DNA of 64,000 nucleotides, taken from assembly GCA_038002745.1 (NCBI GenBank), contig JBBODD010000001.1, forward strand, positions 3,100,001 through 3,164,000, in the 5' to 3' direction. The notes beneath the pieces were generated by a model, which saw only the letters and a program-made list of their open reading frames with translations, ran no database searches and was not told the DNA's origin. Positions 31,594 through 42,758 of the stretch are shown here, in pieces. Source of the DNA: Bacillus sp. FSL H8-0547 (GTDB lineage: Bacteria > Bacillota > Bacilli > Bacillales > Bacillaceae). The translations under genes and the position numbers were made by a program. Numbering within the stretch: position 1 is the first letter of the stretch; each line of letters starts with the position of its first letter.

Positions 31594-32352
31594 TTGCTTC
31601 AAAAATGCGAAGGCATTGTGATACGGACAAATGATTACGGTGAAACAAACAAGATTGTGACACTCTATACCCGTGAGCTTGGAAAAGTGGGCGTTATGGC
31701 GAGAGGTGCTAAAAAACCGAACAGCCGCCTGACTGCTTCTACACAGTTATTCACTTACGGGTATTTTTTATTTCAAAAATCAACAGGTCTCGGCGGTCTT
31801 CAGCAGGGAGAAACGATTGCATCAATGAGAGGCATAAGGGAAGATATTTTTCTGACGGCATATGCGTCCTATATGGCGGAGCTGCTTGATAAAAGCACGG
31901 AACAAAATGACCCTAATCCCTTTCTTTTTGAGCTCTTCAGCCAGTCTCTCAAGCTTTTAAATGAAGGAGTGGACCCGGACGTTCTGCAGCACATTCTTGA
32001 GATGAAAATGCTGAATGTTCTTGGTCTTTATCCTCAGCTTGACTCTTGCGTCAACTGCGGAAGCAGGGATGGGACGTTTCATTTTTCCATTCGTGAAAAC
32101 GGCTTTTTGTGCCATCGCTGCTTTGAAATGGATCCTTACAGACTCAAGATCTCGCAGGGAACTGCCAAGCTGCTGAGGCTGTTTTATTATTTTGATCTGG
32201 AAAGGCTTGGACAGGTGTCTTTAAAATCCGAAACGAAGGCTGAGCTGAAAATGGTCATCGATACATACTACAGTGAGTACTCAGGCCTTTTTCTTAAATC
32301 CAAGCGCTTTCTTGATCAGATGGACGCGCTGCGGGGCAAGCTTTCGGATTAA
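31594..32352 (+). CDS. recO: DNA repair protein RecO
   Basis: A 252-residue protein. It has an N-terminal OB fold ([29 protein letters not shown]), a helical middle and a four-Cys zinc site (CVNCGSRDG...GFLCHRC). RecO loads RecA onto SSB-coated DNA with RecR. The start is TTG at 31594 after GGTGAG, which gives the family N-terminus. It is followed by the glyQS leader. Confidence 0.94.
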   Translation: MLQKCEGIVIRTNDYGETNKIVTLYTRELGKVGVMARGAKKPNSRLTASTQLFTYGYFLFQKSTGLGGLQQGETIASMRGIREDIFLTAYASYMAELLDKSTEQNDPNPFLFELFSQSLKLLNEGVDPDVLQHILEMKMLNVLGLYPQLDSCVNCGSRDGTFHFSIRENGFLCHRCFEMDPYRLKISQGTAKLLRLFYYFDLERLGQVSLKSETKAELKMVIDTYYSEYSGLFLKSKRFLDQMDALRGKLSD

Positions 32353-32360
32353 CGGGCCTA

Positions 32361-32390
32361 TTGACTTTGAACAGGCATTCAGGTTATGAT
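32361..32390 (+). promoter_or_regulatory. SigA promoter of glyQS
   Basis: TTGACT (32361-32366), an 18-base spacer and TATGAT (32385-32390), placing the transcript start near 32397, just before the T-box leader. Confidence 0.6.
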
Positions 32391-32396
32391 GCTAGT

Positions 32397-32620
32397 AATT
32401 ATATGGAGCTGCTATGAAGGAAAAAGAGTATTTGCTGCAGTTGTGTGAAAGCGAGCCCGGGACGGTGGAAGCCGGGTGACAACAGGCAAAGAAAGGCGTT
32501 TCCCGAGCGGCGCTTACGGAAAGTGGCAGTGCAAAAACGCACTTGCAATTAGGGTGGAACCGCGGGGTAACTCTCGTCCCTATGCTGAGATTTAGCAGCA
32601 TAGAGACGGGAGTTTTTTTG
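32397..32620 (+). promoter_or_regulatory. Glycine T-box leader of glyQS
   Basis: The T-box sequence AGGGTGGAACCGCGGG lies at 32551-32566. The apical part of stem I is seen as GCGAGCCCGGG...GGTGGAAGCCGGG. A GGC at 32485-32487, on the returning strand next to a GTTGT/ACAAC helix, fits a glycine specifier codon (inference). The terminator (32571-32619) has arms CTCTCGTCCCTATGCTG and CAGCATAGAGACGGGAG followed by TTTTTTT. Uncharged tRNA-Gly should stabilise the antiterminator and allow glyQS expression. Confidence 0.95.
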
Positions 32621-32663
32621 TTGCTTATCTTGTGAATGACAATCAATTTTGGAGGTGCATGTT

Positions 32664-33554
32664 ATGAATATTCAAGACATGATTTTGACATTGCAAAAAC
32701 ACTGGTCTGATCACGGCTGTGTATTAATGCAGGCGTATGACACAGAAAAAGGGGCTGGTACAATGAGCCCGTATACGTTCCTGAAAGCTGTAGGTCCGGA
32801 GCCTTGGAAGGTAGCCTATGTTGAGCCTTCCCGCCGCCCGGCAGACGGCCGTTACGGCGAGAATCCGAACAGACTGTATCAGCATCATCAGTTTCAGGTT
32901 ATTATTAAGCCTTCTCCCGACAATATTCAGGAGTGGTATCTCGATTCTCTTAAAGCGCTTGGCATTGACCCACTGAAGCATGATATCCGTTTTGTAGAGG
33001 ATAACTGGGAAAACCCTTCACTGGGATGCGCGGGACTCGGGTGGGAAGTGTGGCTTGACGGCATGGAAATTACGCAGTTCACCTACTTCCAGCAAGTAGG
33101 GGGACTCGAATGCAAACCTGTTTCTGTTGAAATTACTTACGGTATTGAACGTCTCGCATCCTACATTCAGGATAAAGAAAATGTGTTCGATCTGGAATGG
33201 ACAGAAGGATACACTGTGCGTGACATCTTCCTGATGCCTGAATACGAACATTCTAAATATACGTTTGAAACATCTGATGCAGATATGCTCTTTAACCTGT
33301 TTTCCATTTATGAAAAAGAGGCCCACCGCCAGATGGATGAAGGACTTGTGCACCCTGCTTACGATTATGTTTTAAAATGTTCCCATACGTTCAATCTGCT
33401 TGATGCAAGAGGGGCCATTTCCGTAACAGAAAGAACGGGATATATCGGCCGCGTCCGAAACCTTGCCAGAAAAGTAGCCAAAACATTTTATAATGAACGG
33501 GAGAAGCTTGGATTTCCAATGCTGAAACAAGAGGAGGCTGAAACAAATGACTAA
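32664..33554 (+). CDS. glyQ: Glycyl-tRNA synthetase alpha subunit
   Basis: A 296-residue catalytic subunit of the bacterial heterotetrameric Gly[41 protein letters not shown] and [17 protein letters not shown] carry the class II active site. It charges tRNA-Gly with glycine. The start is ATG 32664 after TTGGAGGTG; the upstream ATG 32649 overlaps that site. The end overlaps glyS by 8 bases. Expression is controlled by the T-box leader. Confidence 0.97.
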   Translation: MNIQDMILTLQKHWSDHGCVLMQAYDTEKGAGTMSPYTFLKAVGPEPWKVAYVEPSRRPADGRYGENPNRLYQHHQFQVIIKPSPDNIQEWYLDSLKALGIDPLKHDIRFVEDNWENPSLGCAGLGWEVWLDGMEITQFTYFQQVGGLECKPVSVEITYGIERLASYIQDKENVFDLEWTEGYTVRDIFLMPEYEHSKYTFETSDADMLFNLFSIYEKEAHRQMDEGLVHPAYDYVLKCSHTFNLLDARGAISVTERTGYIGRVRNLARKVAKTFYNEREKLGFPMLKQEEAETND

Positions 33555-35607
33555 ACAGGATCTGCTGCTTGAACTTGGACTTGAGGAGCTTCCGGCAAGA
33601 TTTGTAACAGATGCGATGAATCAGCTTTCTAGGAAAGTTGAAAACTGGCTGAAAGAGAAAAACATTTCATTTGGAGATGTACATGTTTACTCAACTCCGA
33701 GAAGGCTTGCCGTTCGGATTGAGGATGTGGCGGAAAAGCAGAAAGATATTGAAGAAGAAGCTAAAGGACCGGCTAAGAAAATTGCGCTTGATTCAGAAGG
33801 AAACTGGTCCAAAGCGGCTGCCGGCTTTTCAAGAGGCCAGGGAGCGTCTCCCGAGGATATTTATTTTAAAGAAATCGGCGGCATTGAATATGCCCATGTC
33901 CATAAATTTATTAAGGGAAAAGAAACAGTACAGCTTTTGTCAGAGCTTAGAGACATCATCACAAGCCTGACATTCCCTAAGAATATGCGCTGGGGATCCC
34001 AGGATCTCAGATTTGCACGTCCGATCAAATGGATGATTGCGCTTTTTGGCAGCGAAGTCATTCCGTTTGAAATCACCGGTGTGAAAACAGGCAATGAAAC
34101 AAGAGGACACCGCTTCCTGGGGCAGGATCAGACCGTGCAATCAGGATCTGATTATGAAGAAACCCTGCTTTCACAATACGTTATCGCTTCCCCGGTAAAA
34201 CGGAAAGAAGCGATCCTGACTCAGCTTCATCATATTGAAGAAGAAAACGGGTGGGAGATTCCGATTGATAAGGATCTGCTTGAAGAAGTAACAAATCTTG
34301 TGGAGTATCCGACGGCTCTCTTCGGCAAATTTGAAGAAGAGTATTTGTCTCTTCCTGAAGAAGTTCTGATTACAACGATGAAAGAACATCAGAGATATTT
34401 CCCTGTGAAAAACAAAGAAGGAAAGCTGCTTCCATACTTTGTGACTGTCAGAAACGGTGATCACAACCATATTGAAAATGTAGCAAGAGGAAACGAAAAA
34501 GTGCTGCGTGCACGCCTTTCTGATGCTGCGTTCTTCTACAATGAAGATCAAAAGCTTGTGATTGCAAATAATGTAAAGAAACTCGATAAAATCATTTTCC
34601 ACGAAGAACTTGGTTCCACAGGCGATAAAGTGAGAAGAGTAACGGCATTGTCTGAAAAACTGGCAGACCGTTTTGCGTCAGAAGCAGAGAAAAAACATGC
34701 TGTGCGTGCAGCTGAAATCTGCAAATTCGATCTGGTCACTCATATGGTCTATGAATTCCCTGAGCTGCAGGGAATCATAGGAGAAAAATATGCAAGAGCA
34801 TTCGGAGAAGCAGAAGAAGTGGCAGTGGCCATTAATGAGCACTATATGCCTCGTCATGCAGATGATGCAGCACCTTCAACCACCGCTGGTGCGATTGTTG
34901 CTCTAGCGGATAAACTGGATACGATTGCGGGCTTCTTCTCGATCGGCGTCATTCCGACAGGATCGCAGGATCCATATGCACTCAGACGTCAGGCGAGCGG
35001 TATTGTTCATATTCTTCTTGCTAAGCAGTGGAAGGTGACGCTTGATGAATTGTTCGAAGCTGCGCTTGCGCCGTTTGAAGGTTCGGATAAAGCAAAAGTG
35101 ATGGCAGATTTGCGTTCATTCTTTAAAATGCGCATCAAGCATGTTCTTGATGAAAAGAAAATCAGATACGATATCGTCGATGCGGTTCTTGGTTCTGAAC
35201 AGCTTGAACTTACGGCTGTCCTTTCCAAAGCGGAAGTTCTGGCCGCCGCTGCAGGTGAAACAGGATTTAAAGAAGAAATGGAAGCTTTTGCGCGCGTTCA
35301 GAATATCTCCAAAAAAGGAACGGGTGACACTGTAGATCCTTCTTTGTTCAAGAATCAGGAAGAAAAAGATCTTTACAGCAAGTACACAGAAGCAGCGGAA
35401 GCATACGCTGCACACGAAGCCCGCGGCGAGTATAAAGAAGCATTTAAAGCTCTTCGCTCCCTTCAGCCTGCCATTGAGAAATATTTCAGCGAAACCATGG
35501 TTATGGCAGATGATGCAGCACTGAAAACAAATCGCCTTGCCCAGATGAAAAAGCTTGCAGCGCTCATTGAATCCTTTGCGGACATGAACGCTGTCATTGT
35601 AAAATAG
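33547..35607 (+). CDS. glyS: Glycyl-tRNA synthetase beta subunit
   Basis: A 686-residue subunit that recognises tRNA and completes the GlyRS tetramer. It starts [18 protein letters not shown] and has the HD-like segment ([29 protein letters not shown]) and a C-terminal DALR anticodon-binding region ([20 protein letters not shown]). Overlap with glyQ implies translational coupling. A terminator follows. Confidence 0.97.
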   Translation: MTKQDLLLELGLEELPARFVTDAMNQLSRKVENWLKEKNISFGDVHVYSTPRRLAVRIEDVAEKQKDIEEEAKGPAKKIALDSEGNWSKAAAGFSRGQGASPEDIYFKEIGGIEYAHVHKFIKGKETVQLLSELRDIITSLTFPKNMRWGSQDLRFARPIKWMIALFGSEVIPFEITGVKTGNETRGHRFLGQDQTVQSGSDYEETLLSQYVIASPVKRKEAILTQLHHIEEENGWEIPIDKDLLEEVTNLVEYPTALFGKFEEEYLSLPEEVLITTMKEHQRYFPVKNKEGKLLPYFVTVRNGDHNHIENVARGNEKVLRARLSDAAFFYNEDQKLVIANNVKKLDKIIFHEELGSTGDKVRRVTALSEKLADRFASEAEKKHAVRAAEICKFDLVTHMVYEFPELQGIIGEKYARAFGEAEEVAVAINEHYMPRHADDAAPSTTAGAIVALADKLDTIAGFFSIGVIPTGSQDPYALRRQASGIVHILLAKQWKVTLDELFEAALAPFEGSDKAKVMADLRSFFKMRIKHVLDEKKIRYDIVDAVLGSEQLELTAVLSKAEVLAAAAGETGFKEEMEAFARVQNISKKGTGDTVDPSLFKNQEEKDLYSKYTEAAEAYAAHEARGEYKEAFKALRSLQPAIEKYFSETMVMADDAALKTNRLAQMKKLAALIESFADMNAVIVK

Positions 35608-35615
35608 AGAAAAGA

Positions 35616-35651
35616 GGACGGTTGCCTTAAGGCAATCGTCCCGTTTGTTTA
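35616..35651 (+). terminator. Terminator after glyS
   Basis: An 11-bp stem GGACGGTTGCC / GGCAATCGTCC with a TTAA loop (one G-T pair), followed by a T-rich CGTTTGTTT. Confidence 0.75.
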
Positions 35652-35787
35652 CGTATTTCAAAAGCAGCCTGTGAAAAGGTTCTTTTCAATCTGCTCAAAT
35701 AGTATATAATATTTTTATATGAGTATAACCTATTTGGATTGAGTGAAAGCAGAACTATAGATACATATGTATTGGAACCTTAAGGTG

Positions 35788-36426
35788 GTGAGTACAATCG
35801 AATTAAATAAAAGACAGGAACATATTCTGCAGATTGTAAAAGCAAGCGGGCCGATTACCGGCGAACACATTGCAGACCAGCTGAATTTAACGAGGGCAAC
35901 ACTGCGGCCTGACCTTGCCATCCTGACGATGGCCGGATACCTGGAAGCGAGGCCGAGAGTCGGCTATTTCTACACAGGCAAGACCGGAGCCGGCATGCTG
36001 TCTGATAAACTGAAAAAACTTCAGGTGAAGGATTTTCAGTCCATACCTGTCGTTGTAAATGAAAATGTGTCTGTTTACGATGCCATTGTGACCATGTTCC
36101 TTGAAGATGTGGGGACGCTCTTTGTAGTCGACCAAGGGTCCATCCTTGTCGGTGTGCTGTCAAGGAAAGATCTCCTCAGGGCAAGCATTGGAAAGCAGGA
36201 GCTTGCATCGATACCGGTCAATATTATTATGACAAGAATGCCGAACATCACGATGTGCAGCAGAGAGGACAACATCGTGGATGTAGCGAAATATTTAATT
36301 CATAAACAAATTGATGCCATTCCAGTTATTAAAGAAACAGATAAAGGGTTCGAAGTAACAGGCAGAATTACAAAAACAAATATGACAAAGATATTGGTCG
36401 GACTAGCGGAGAATGAAATCATCTAA
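35788..36426 (+). CDS. ccpN: CcpN, repressor of gluconeogenic genes
   Basis: A 212-residue regulator starting [21 protein letters not shown]: a winged helix (about 1-60, [22 protein letters not shown]) followed by two CBS domains (about 75-205). In B. subtilis CcpN (YqzB) represses gapB, pckA and sr1 under glycolytic conditions, sensing ATP/ADP. The start is GTG 35788 after TAAGGTG; the upstream ATG 35767 gives residues not seen in the family. It is followed after a short gap by ppsR, its usual partner. Confidence 0.94.
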   Translation: MSTIELNKRQEHILQIVKASGPITGEHIADQLNLTRATLRPDLAILTMAGYLEARPRVGYFYTGKTGAGMLSDKLKKLQVKDFQSIPVVVNENVSVYDAIVTMFLEDVGTLFVVDQGSILVGVLSRKDLLRASIGKQELASIPVNIIMTRMPNITMCSREDNIVDVAKYLIHKQIDAIPVIKETDKGFEVTGRITKTNMTKILVGLAENEII

Positions 36427-36445
36427 CTGGGGAGTGGGGAATGGT

Positions 36446-37258
36446 ATGTACAATCGTCATGTCTATGTTGTTTCGGATTCTGTCGGAGAAACGGCTGAAC
36501 TGGTCATCAAAGCTGCGATCAGCCAGTTCAACGGGTACGCTGCAGACACCAAAATCAAGCGGATTCCCTATGTAGAGGATCTTGGAACGATTAAAGAGAT
36601 TATCGCTCATGCAAAGCTTGAACAGGCTATTGTCTGCTTTACCCTTGTTGTGCCTGAACTAAGGCAGGGACTGATTGAGGAAGCGGATGCACAGGGCGTC
36701 GTTTATTACGATATTATCGGACCGCTCATTGATAAAATGGAATCTGCGTACGGCATCTCAGCCAAATATGAGCCGGGTAGAGTCAGAAAACTTGATGAAG
36801 ATTACTTCAAAAAAGTTGAGGCAATTGAATTTGCCGTAAAATACGATGATGGAAGAGATCCAAGGGGCATAATGAAAGCGGATATCATCCTTGTCGGTGT
36901 GTCAAGAACGTCGAAAACGCCTTTGTCCCAGTATCTGGCGCACAAACGGTTTAAAGTGGCCAATGTTCCGCTCGTTCCGGAAGTTGAACCGCCTGAAGAG
37001 CTGTTTAAAGTTTCGCCGCAAAAATGCATCGGACTGAAAATAAGCCCGGACAAGTTAAACGATATCAGAAAAGAACGGCTCATTTCACTGGGGCTGAATG
37101 ACAAAGCGATCTACGCCAACATTGACAGGATCAAGGTGGAGCTTGAATACTTCGAAAAGATCATCGACAGGATAGGCTGCCAGGTGATTGATGTTTCAAA
37201 TAAAGCGGTAGAAGAGACAGCCAACATGATCCAGAACATCATGAACAAATACAATTAA
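36446..37258 (+). CDS. ppsR: PpsR-type bifunctional kinase/pyrophosphorylase (DUF299, YqfL)
   Basis: A 270-residue protein starting [20 protein letters not shown], with a P-loop-like [15 protein letters not shown] near residue 150. The DUF299 family comprises ADP-dependent kinase/phosphorylases acting on PEP synthase or pyruvate phosphate dikinase; in B. subtilis YqfL is linked to CcpN-controlled carbon flow. ATG 36446 follows GGGAGTGGGG. It lies 19 bases after ccpN, so the two are co-transcribed. The exact substrate here is not shown. Confidence 0.9.
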   Translation: MYNRHVYVVSDSVGETAELVIKAAISQFNGYAADTKIKRIPYVEDLGTIKEIIAHAKLEQAIVCFTLVVPELRQGLIEEADAQGVVYYDIIGPLIDKMESAYGISAKYEPGRVRKLDEDYFKKVEAIEFAVKYDDGRDPRGIMKADIILVGVSRTSKTPLSQYLAHKRFKVANVPLVPEVEPPEELFKVSPQKCIGLKISPDKLNDIRKERLISLGLNDKAIYANIDRIKVELEYFEKIIDRIGCQVIDVSNKAVEETANMIQNIMNKYN

Positions 37259-37277
37259 ATCTCAAACAGATTCAAAG

Positions 37278-37307
37278 ACTCAGAGTGGCCTGATACTCTG
37301 AGTTTTC
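37278..37307 (+). terminator. Terminator after ppsR
   Basis: Perfect 9-bp stem ACTCAGAGT / ACTCTGAGT with an 8-base loop and TTTC. Confidence 0.7.
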
Positions 37308-37552
37308 TGCATGTATCTTGTTTACAGCTTTAATTGGCTAAAAACAATGGAAAAATGAAAGACTTTGTATTATAATAAAAAATTGTGATAAAATTACTTA
37401 TTTTAGGTTTAGACTTGACTTATTACGAATAAACTATTTATTGTGATCTGTCAAGTTAATCATTAAAAAATAATTCGACAAATTCAGTCTTGATTTCCTC
37501 TGGCATCTTTTCTGGATAGTTTAGAAGGAATCCTTCGGAGTGATGTAGAATA
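37308..37552. other. AT-rich intergenic region upstream of yqxD-dnaG-sigA
   Basis: No gene is seen. It contains TATAAT-like sequences (near 37370) and a TTGACT (near 37414), so the promoter of the yqxD-dnaG-sigA operon probably lies here, but no pair with good spacing stands out. Confidence 0.5.
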
Positions 37553-38026
37553 GTGAAAGACGGCGAAAAAAAGATGCAGATTATTGTCGACGCAGATGCG
37601 TGTCCGGTTAAACAGGAGATTGCTGATCTGGCTGCAGTGCACGGGGTACGCGCCCTGTTTATTGCTTCCTACAATCATCAGTCATCAACTACATATGGAT
37701 GCGACTGGGTATACGTGGACACAGGAAAAGAAGCTGCTGATTTATACATTGTTAATCACACCTCGAGGCACGATACAGTTGTGACTCAGGACATCGGTCT
37801 TGCAGGGCTTCTCCTTAAAAAAGGGGTTACAGTTATCACACCCCGGGGTATAGAACTTACAGAAGATTCGATTGAAACAGCTCTTCAGTTCAGGTATCTT
37901 TCCGCAAAGGAACGGCGAAGCGGGAATCATACGAAAGGACCGAAAAAGTTTACCGGAGCAGACCGGGAGCATTTTGTCCGCACCCTTCAAAAGATTTTGT
38001 CGAAAGATGCAGGAATTAGTGATTAA
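37553..38026 (+). CDS. yqxD: YqxD/YaiI family protein (UPF0178)
   Basis: A 157-residue protein with the family start IIVDADACPVKQEI and DTVVTQDIGLAGLLLKKGVTVITPRG, which resembles a PIN-like or NYN nuclease fold (inference from the Asp pattern). Function is unproven. The GTG start at 37553 is used because GGAGTGA lies upstream; ATG 37574, just before IIVDAD, is an alternative without a clear site. It precedes dnaG and sigA, as in B. subtilis. Confidence 0.85.
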   Translation: MKDGEKKMQIIVDADACPVKQEIADLAAVHGVRALFIASYNHQSSTTYGCDWVYVDTGKEAADLYIVNHTSRHDTVVTQDIGLAGLLLKKGVTVITPRGIELTEDSIETALQFRYLSAKERRSGNHTKGPKKFTGADREHFVRTLQKILSKDAGISD

Positions 38027-38058
38027 ATCGCGAATATTAGTTTCACGGAGATGTTACT

Positions 38059-39870
38059 ATGGCAAATCGTATTCCTGACGAACTTATTGATCAGATTCAG
38101 AAGTCTGCAGATATCGTGGATGTTGTAGGCGAATATGTTCAATTGAAAAAGCAGGGGCGAAATCATTTTGGTCTCTGTCCTTTTCATGGAGAAAAATCTC
38201 CATCATTTTCTGTCTCGCATGATAAGCAGATCTACCACTGTTTTGGATGCGGCGCCGGCGGAAATGTGTTCTCCTTTCTGATGCAGATAGAAGGGCTTTC
38301 CTTTGTGGAGGCGGCCGGATCTTTAGCAGACAGGCTGAACATAGAACTGCCGGATCATATTCATTCCGCCCAGCCAAAAGACGCAAACAGCGAAGATGAA
38401 AAAATGATTGAAGCTCATGAACTGCTGAAAAAGTTTTATCATCACCTGCTCGTAAACACGAAAGAAGGCCAGGAAGCTCTTGATTATCTGACTGGCAGAG
38501 GCTTCGATAAGGAAACAATCGAACAGTTTGAAATCGGCTACTCGCTTGATTCTTGGGATTTTGCTGCGAAATTCCTGACCAAACGCGGATACAGTCCCGA
38601 AATGATGGAACGAGCCGGACTGCTTGTTAAGAAGAACAATTCTGATTCCTATCTTGACCGCTTCAGAAACAGAATTATGTTCCCGATCCTTGACCATACC
38701 GGGAGAACAATCGCTTTCTCCGGCAGAGTGCTCGGCAAGGAACAGCCGAAATATCTGAACAGCCCGGAAACCCCGATTTTTAATAAGAGCAAGGTCCTTT
38801 ACAATTTTCATCAGGCAAGAGTACATATACGCAAAAATCAGCAGGCCGTTTTATTCGAAGGTTTTGCCGATGTGATATCTGCCGTCCGTTCAAATGTGCC
38901 GAATGCGATTGCCACAATGGGAACATCGCTTACAGAGGCCCAGGCAAAAATCATCAAAAGAAATGCTGGAGATGTTATCATATGCTATGACTCTGATTCT
39001 GCAGGCCTGGAAGCAACGCTCAGGGCTTCTAGAACACTTGCTGCCGCAGGATGCAAAATGCGGGTAGCCGCCCTGCCTCATGGTACAGACCCTGATGACT
39101 ACATCCGGACACACGGAGCTGAAAAGTTCAGGCAGGATGTAATAGGGGCAAGCATTACGCTTATGGCATTTAAGATGCAGATGTTCAGAAAAGGCAAAAA
39201 CCTGCATGATGAAGGACAAAGGCTGCAATACATCGAAGATATAGTAAGAGAGCTGAGTCTTCTTGACAATCCTGTTGAAATTGAGCTTTATCTGAAACAG
39301 CTGTCTGAAGAATTTTCACTCTCCATGGATGTTTTGAAAAGCCGCGTGCTAGATCAAAAAGGCAGCAGGCAGCGTGAGCCGAAAAAAGAGCAGGCTGCGC
39401 CGGCACCTCCAAAAACGGAGACAAGGAAACCGCAGCAAAAGCGCCTTCTGAAAGCTTATCATAACGCCGAAAGGCTGCTCATTGCCCACATGCTGAGAAA
39501 CAAAGAAATCGCCCAAAAAGTGCTGGACAGGGTGGGGCTGCAGTTTAATATTGAGGAACACAGAGCCATTATTACTTACTTATATGCTTATTACGAAGAG
39601 GGCTTTGAAGCAAATGTAAGCTCCTTTCTAAGGAGACTGCCTGATCATAAGCTTCATCAAGTGGTTTCAGATATCGCCATGCTTTCCGTCAATGAAGAAA
39701 TTTCTGAGCGGGAGCTGTCAGATTATATCAAACAGGTGTTGAATCACCAAAATTGGTTAATGATAAAAGAAAAAGAATCTGAAAAGCACGATGCAGAACG
39801 CAAAAAGGATTTTGTCAAAGCTGCCGGCATTGCCATGGAAATTATTAAGCTGAAGCAAAGCCTTAAGTAG
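38059..39870 (+). CDS. dnaG: DNA primase
   Basis: A 603-residue primase. The CHC2-type zinc-binding domain has Cys40, His43, Cys61 and Cys64 ([11 protein letters not shown]...YHCFGCG). The TOPRIM core has [12 protein letters not shown] and ICYDSDSAG (about 258-315). The C-terminal helicase-binding region is preceded by a basic, proline-rich linker (about 435-465). It makes RNA primers for Okazaki fragments with DnaB-type helicase. It starts at ATG 38059 after CGGAGATG and is followed by sigA. Confidence 0.97.
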   Translation: MANRIPDELIDQIQKSADIVDVVGEYVQLKKQGRNHFGLCPFHGEKSPSFSVSHDKQIYHCFGCGAGGNVFSFLMQIEGLSFVEAAGSLADRLNIELPDHIHSAQPKDANSEDEKMIEAHELLKKFYHHLLVNTKEGQEALDYLTGRGFDKETIEQFEIGYSLDSWDFAAKFLTKRGYSPEMMERAGLLVKKNNSDSYLDRFRNRIMFPILDHTGRTIAFSGRVLGKEQPKYLNSPETPIFNKSKVLYNFHQARVHIRKNQQAVLFEGFADVISAVRSNVPNAIATMGTSLTEAQAKIIKRNAGDVIICYDSDSAGLEATLRASRTLAAAGCKMRVAALPHGTDPDDYIRTHGAEKFRQDVIGASITLMAFKMQMFRKGKNLHDEGQRLQYIEDIVRELSLLDNPVEIELYLKQLSEEFSLSMDVLKSRVLDQKGSRQREPKKEQAAPAPPKTETRKPQQKRLLKAYHNAERLLIAHMLRNKEIAQKVLDRVGLQFNIEEHRAIITYLYAYYEEGFEANVSSFLRRLPDHKLHQVVSDIAMLSVNEEISERELSDYIKQVLNHQNWLMIKEKESEKHDAERKKDFVKAAGIAMEIIKLKQSLK

Positions 39871-39969
39871 CACTGAAATGAGATTCACTGTTGCTGATTG
39901 ATTATTTCTTTTCCAATCAGAACATTACTATAATGCACTAATTGCAAGAGTTTGGAAGGAGGGGATCCA

Positions 39970-41082
39970 ATGGCTGATAAACAAACCCATGATTCTGAAT
40001 TGACATTGGAACAGGCTAAGGACCAATTAACTGAAATCGGAAAAAAACGTGGAGTTTTAACATACGAAGAGATTGCTGAACGCATGTCAGGCTTCGAAAT
40101 TGAATCAGACCAAATGGATGAGTATTATGAGTTCCTGGGTGAACAGGGTGTTGAACTGGTGGGAGATAACGAATCAACAGAAGACCCGAACATTCAGCAG
40201 CTTGCAAAGGAAGAAGAGTTTGACCTGAATGACCTGAGTGTGCCGCCTGGCGTTAAAATAAATGACCCTGTCCGCATGTACCTTAAAGAAATCGGACGAG
40301 TTGACCTTTTGACTGCAGACGAAGAGATTAAGCTTGCAAACCGGATAGAAGAAGGAGACGAAGAAGCGAAAAGAAGACTCGCTGAAGCAAACCTCCGACT
40401 TGTAGTCAGTATTGCCAAACGGTATGTAGGCCGCGGAATGCTGTTTCTTGATCTGATTCAGGAAGGCAACATGGGACTTATGAAGGCGGTAGAGAAATTC
40501 GATTACCGCAAAGGCTTTAAATTCAGTACCTATGCTACATGGTGGATTCGCCAGGCCATTACACGCGCCATTGCCGACCAGGCAAGAACGATCCGTATTC
40601 CTGTTCATATGGTTGAAACGATTAACAAGCTGATCCGGGTTCAGCGCCAGCTGCTTCAGGATTTAGGCCGCGAGCCTTCACCGGAGGAAATTGCGGAAGA
40701 TATGGATCTGACACCGGATAAGGTCAGAGAAATCCTTAAAATTGCCCAGGAGCCCGTTTCTCTTGAAACTCCAATCGGGGAAGAGGATGACTCACATCTT
40801 GGTGACTTTATAGAAGATCAGGATGCCACTTCTCCATCGGAGCATGCTGCATACGAACTTCTGAAAGAACAGCTTGAAGATGTGCTTGATACTCTTACTG
40901 ACCGGGAAGAAAACGTGCTTCGTCTCCGCTTTGGACTTGACGACGGACGCACCCGCACTCTTGAAGAGGTCGGAAAAGTTTTCGGTGTGACAAGAGAACG
41001 TATCCGTCAGATTGAAGCAAAAGCGCTTCGCAAGCTTCGCCATCCAAGCAGAAGCAAACGATTGAAAGATTTTCTGGAATAG
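39970..41082 (+). CDS. sigA: RNA polymerase primary sigma factor SigA (RpoD)
   Basis: A 370-residue group 1 sigma factor. Region 1.1 is N-terminal; region 2 has [15 protein letters not shown] and [16 protein letters not shown]...[22 protein letters not shown] (-10 recognition); region 3 follows; region 4 ends [29 protein letters not shown] (-35 recognition). The start is ATG 39970 after GGAAGGAGGGG; the open frame begins 6 codons earlier inside that site. It closes the yqxD-dnaG-sigA operon and is followed by a strong terminator. Confidence 0.98.
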   Translation: MADKQTHDSELTLEQAKDQLTEIGKKRGVLTYEEIAERMSGFEIESDQMDEYYEFLGEQGVELVGDNESTEDPNIQQLAKEEEFDLNDLSVPPGVKINDPVRMYLKEIGRVDLLTADEEIKLANRIEEGDEEAKRRLAEANLRLVVSIAKRYVGRGMLFLDLIQEGNMGLMKAVEKFDYRKGFKFSTYATWWIRQAITRAIADQARTIRIPVHMVETINKLIRVQRQLLQDLGREPSPEEIAEDMDLTPDKVREILKIAQEPVSLETPIGEEDDSHLGDFIEDQDATSPSEHAAYELLKEQLEDVLDTLTDREENVLRLRFGLDDGRTRTLEEVGKVFGVTRERIRQIEAKALRKLRHPSRSKRLKDFLE

Positions 41083-41110
41083 AAAGCGGACAATTTGTCC
41101 GCTTTTTTTT
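41083..41110 (+). terminator. Terminator after sigA
   Basis: Perfect stem AAAGCGGAC / GTCCGCTTT with an AATTT loop and a T8 run, starting at the sigA stop. Confidence 0.92.
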
Positions 41111-41374
41111 GTTGTTTAAAAACGGTAACATACGTGGCAGCGCTAACACCCTTTTTCTTACATCTTCTTTTCATTATTTTACTTAATTGTTATTTATTTT
41201 GCAAACTGCCTTCCGAAAAAAATTCTTCGGCCATTTATTTCTTCCCTGCTAAGTAATAAGGGTTTTCCCCTTTTAATACGCGGGTTTTATTCGAACTGAA
41301 TACTCGTTATGGGACACTTGGACAAAAATCAAGATGAAAAAAATATTTTTTCATAAAATAAAAAATTTAAAAAG
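41111..41374. other. AT-rich intergenic region between sigA and acd
   Basis: No gene and no strong hairpin are seen. A TGAATACTCGTTA stretch near 41298 is only loosely like a FadR half-site. It probably holds regulatory DNA of the acyl-CoA dehydrogenase gene. Confidence 0.5.
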
Positions 41375-41411
41375 TTGTGAAAATAGATCCGTTCAATTTA
41401 TAATTTATAAT
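41375..41411 (+). promoter_or_regulatory. Possible SigA promoter for acd
   Basis: TTGTGA (41375-41380), an 18-base spacer, TATAAT (41399-41404); a second TATAAT follows at 41406-41411. About 30 bases then lead to the ATG. Confidence 0.55.
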
Positions 41412-41439
41412 GTAAGCGTATTCAAAACGGAGGGATAAA

Positions 41440-42579
41440 ATGAATTTTGAATTATCACAAGAGCAGCGCATGATTCAAAAAACCATCAGGGAATTCTCAG
41501 AAGAAGTTGTGGAACCGGGAGCATATGAACGGGACAAAACAAAACAGTTTCCGGCCGAAATTTTTAAACAGCTCGGGGATATGGGCATTCTTGGCCTGCC
41601 ATTTTCTGAGGAATACGGCGGAAGTGGAGCAGATACAACCAGTTTTGCAATCGTAACGGAAGAATTAAGCAAAGCTTGCGGTTCGACAGGCATTACATAT
41701 TCCGCCCATATTTCTTTAGGAGGGGCGCCAATCAGCATGTTTGGAACAGAAGAGCAGAAGCAAACGTATCTTTCAAAGATTTGCTCGGGGGAGTCTCTCG
41801 GAGCTTTCGGACTTACTGAGCCTAACGCAGGCTCTGATGCAGGAGGAACCCTGACTGAAGCAGTTGAAAAGGACGGCAAGTATACGATAAACGGAAACAA
41901 ATGCTACATTACAAATGCATCTTACGCCAAATTTCTTTCATTAACAGCCATTACTGGGCGGAATGAAGGAAAAAAAGAAATCAGTGCCATTATTGTACCT
42001 ACCGATGCACCGGGCTTCAAGGTCATTGATAATTATGAAAAAATGGGGCTGAACGCATCCAACACGACAGAACTGATTTTAGAAGATGTCGAGGTTCCGT
42101 CTGAAAATCTCCTTGGAAAGAAAGGGAACGGCTTCAGACAATTTCTGATGACTCTTGACGGAGGAAGAATCGGGATTGCTGCAATGGCTGTCGGAATTGC
42201 CCAGGCGGCATTTGAAAAGGCGCTTGCTTACTCAAAGGAGCGCAGGCAATTCGGCAAAACGCTAAGCGAGTTTCAGGCGATACAGTTCAAGCTTGCTGAC
42301 ATGGCCATGAAAATCGACCTTGCGCGTACAGCGGTTTACAAAGCGGCCTGGCTCAAGGATCAGGGAAAGCCATTTACTAAAGAAGCGTCCTACTGCAAGC
42401 TGTTCGCATCTGAAATGTGCACAGAGGTATCCAACCAGGCTATCCAAATTCATGGCGGATACGGCTATATGAAAGAATACCAGGTGGAGCGCTATCTGAG
42501 GGATGCAAAGCTTCTTGAGATTGGTGAAGGCACGAGTGAAGTTCAAAGAATGGTTATTGCGAGACAGATTGGGTGCTGA
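41440..42579 (+). CDS. Acyl-CoA dehydrogenase, short-chain/butyryl type
   Basis: A 379-residue FAD flavoenzyme that introduces the trans-2 double bond into an acyl-CoA in beta-oxidation or branched-chain acid breakdown. Family blocks are GAFGLTEPNAGSDAGG, NGNKCYITNASYA, ERRQFGKTLSEFQAIQFKLADM, and IHGGYGYMKEYQVERYLRDAK. The catalytic base is Glu363 in EIGEGTSE, the position used by short-chain and butyryl-CoA dehydrogenases. ACGGAGGGA precedes the ATG. It is monocistronic, with its own predicted promoter and terminator, and interrupts the sigA-cccA order known from B. subtilis. No electron-transfer flavoprotein gene is adjacent, so the exact substrate is open. Confidence 0.92.
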   Translation: MNFELSQEQRMIQKTIREFSEEVVEPGAYERDKTKQFPAEIFKQLGDMGILGLPFSEEYGGSGADTTSFAIVTEELSKACGSTGITYSAHISLGGAPISMFGTEEQKQTYLSKICSGESLGAFGLTEPNAGSDAGGTLTEAVEKDGKYTINGNKCYITNASYAKFLSLTAITGRNEGKKEISAIIVPTDAPGFKVIDNYEKMGLNASNTTELILEDVEVPSENLLGKKGNGFRQFLMTLDGGRIGIAAMAVGIAQAAFEKALAYSKERRQFGKTLSEFQAIQFKLADMAMKIDLARTAVYKAAWLKDQGKPFTKEASYCKLFASEMCTEVSNQAIQIHGGYGYMKEYQVERYLRDAKLLEIGEGTSEVQRMVIARQIGC

Positions 42580-42596
42580 ACGAACGTGATTTGAAG

Positions 42597-42626
42597 AACT
42601 TCATCTTAACAGATGAGGTTTTTTTG
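42597..42626 (+). terminator. Terminator after acd
   Basis: Stem AACTTCATCT / AGATGAGGTT with a TAAC loop (one G-T pair), followed by TTTTTG. Confidence 0.8.
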
Positions 42627-42758
42627 TCTATTTTTTGAAAAATACGCCATCTTTCTGCAATAACTCTTTTCCTTCAAAGCGTTTTCAAGTAAAATAGAGA
42701 TTGTTTAAATCTATCGTTTACCTGTATTTCAAGATTTTTACATAGGGGAGGTTACATA

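Noticed and set aside
41298-41315. FadR operator upstream of the acyl-CoA dehydrogenase
   Set aside because: Only one half loosely resembles the Bacillus FadR consensus; the palindrome is not there.
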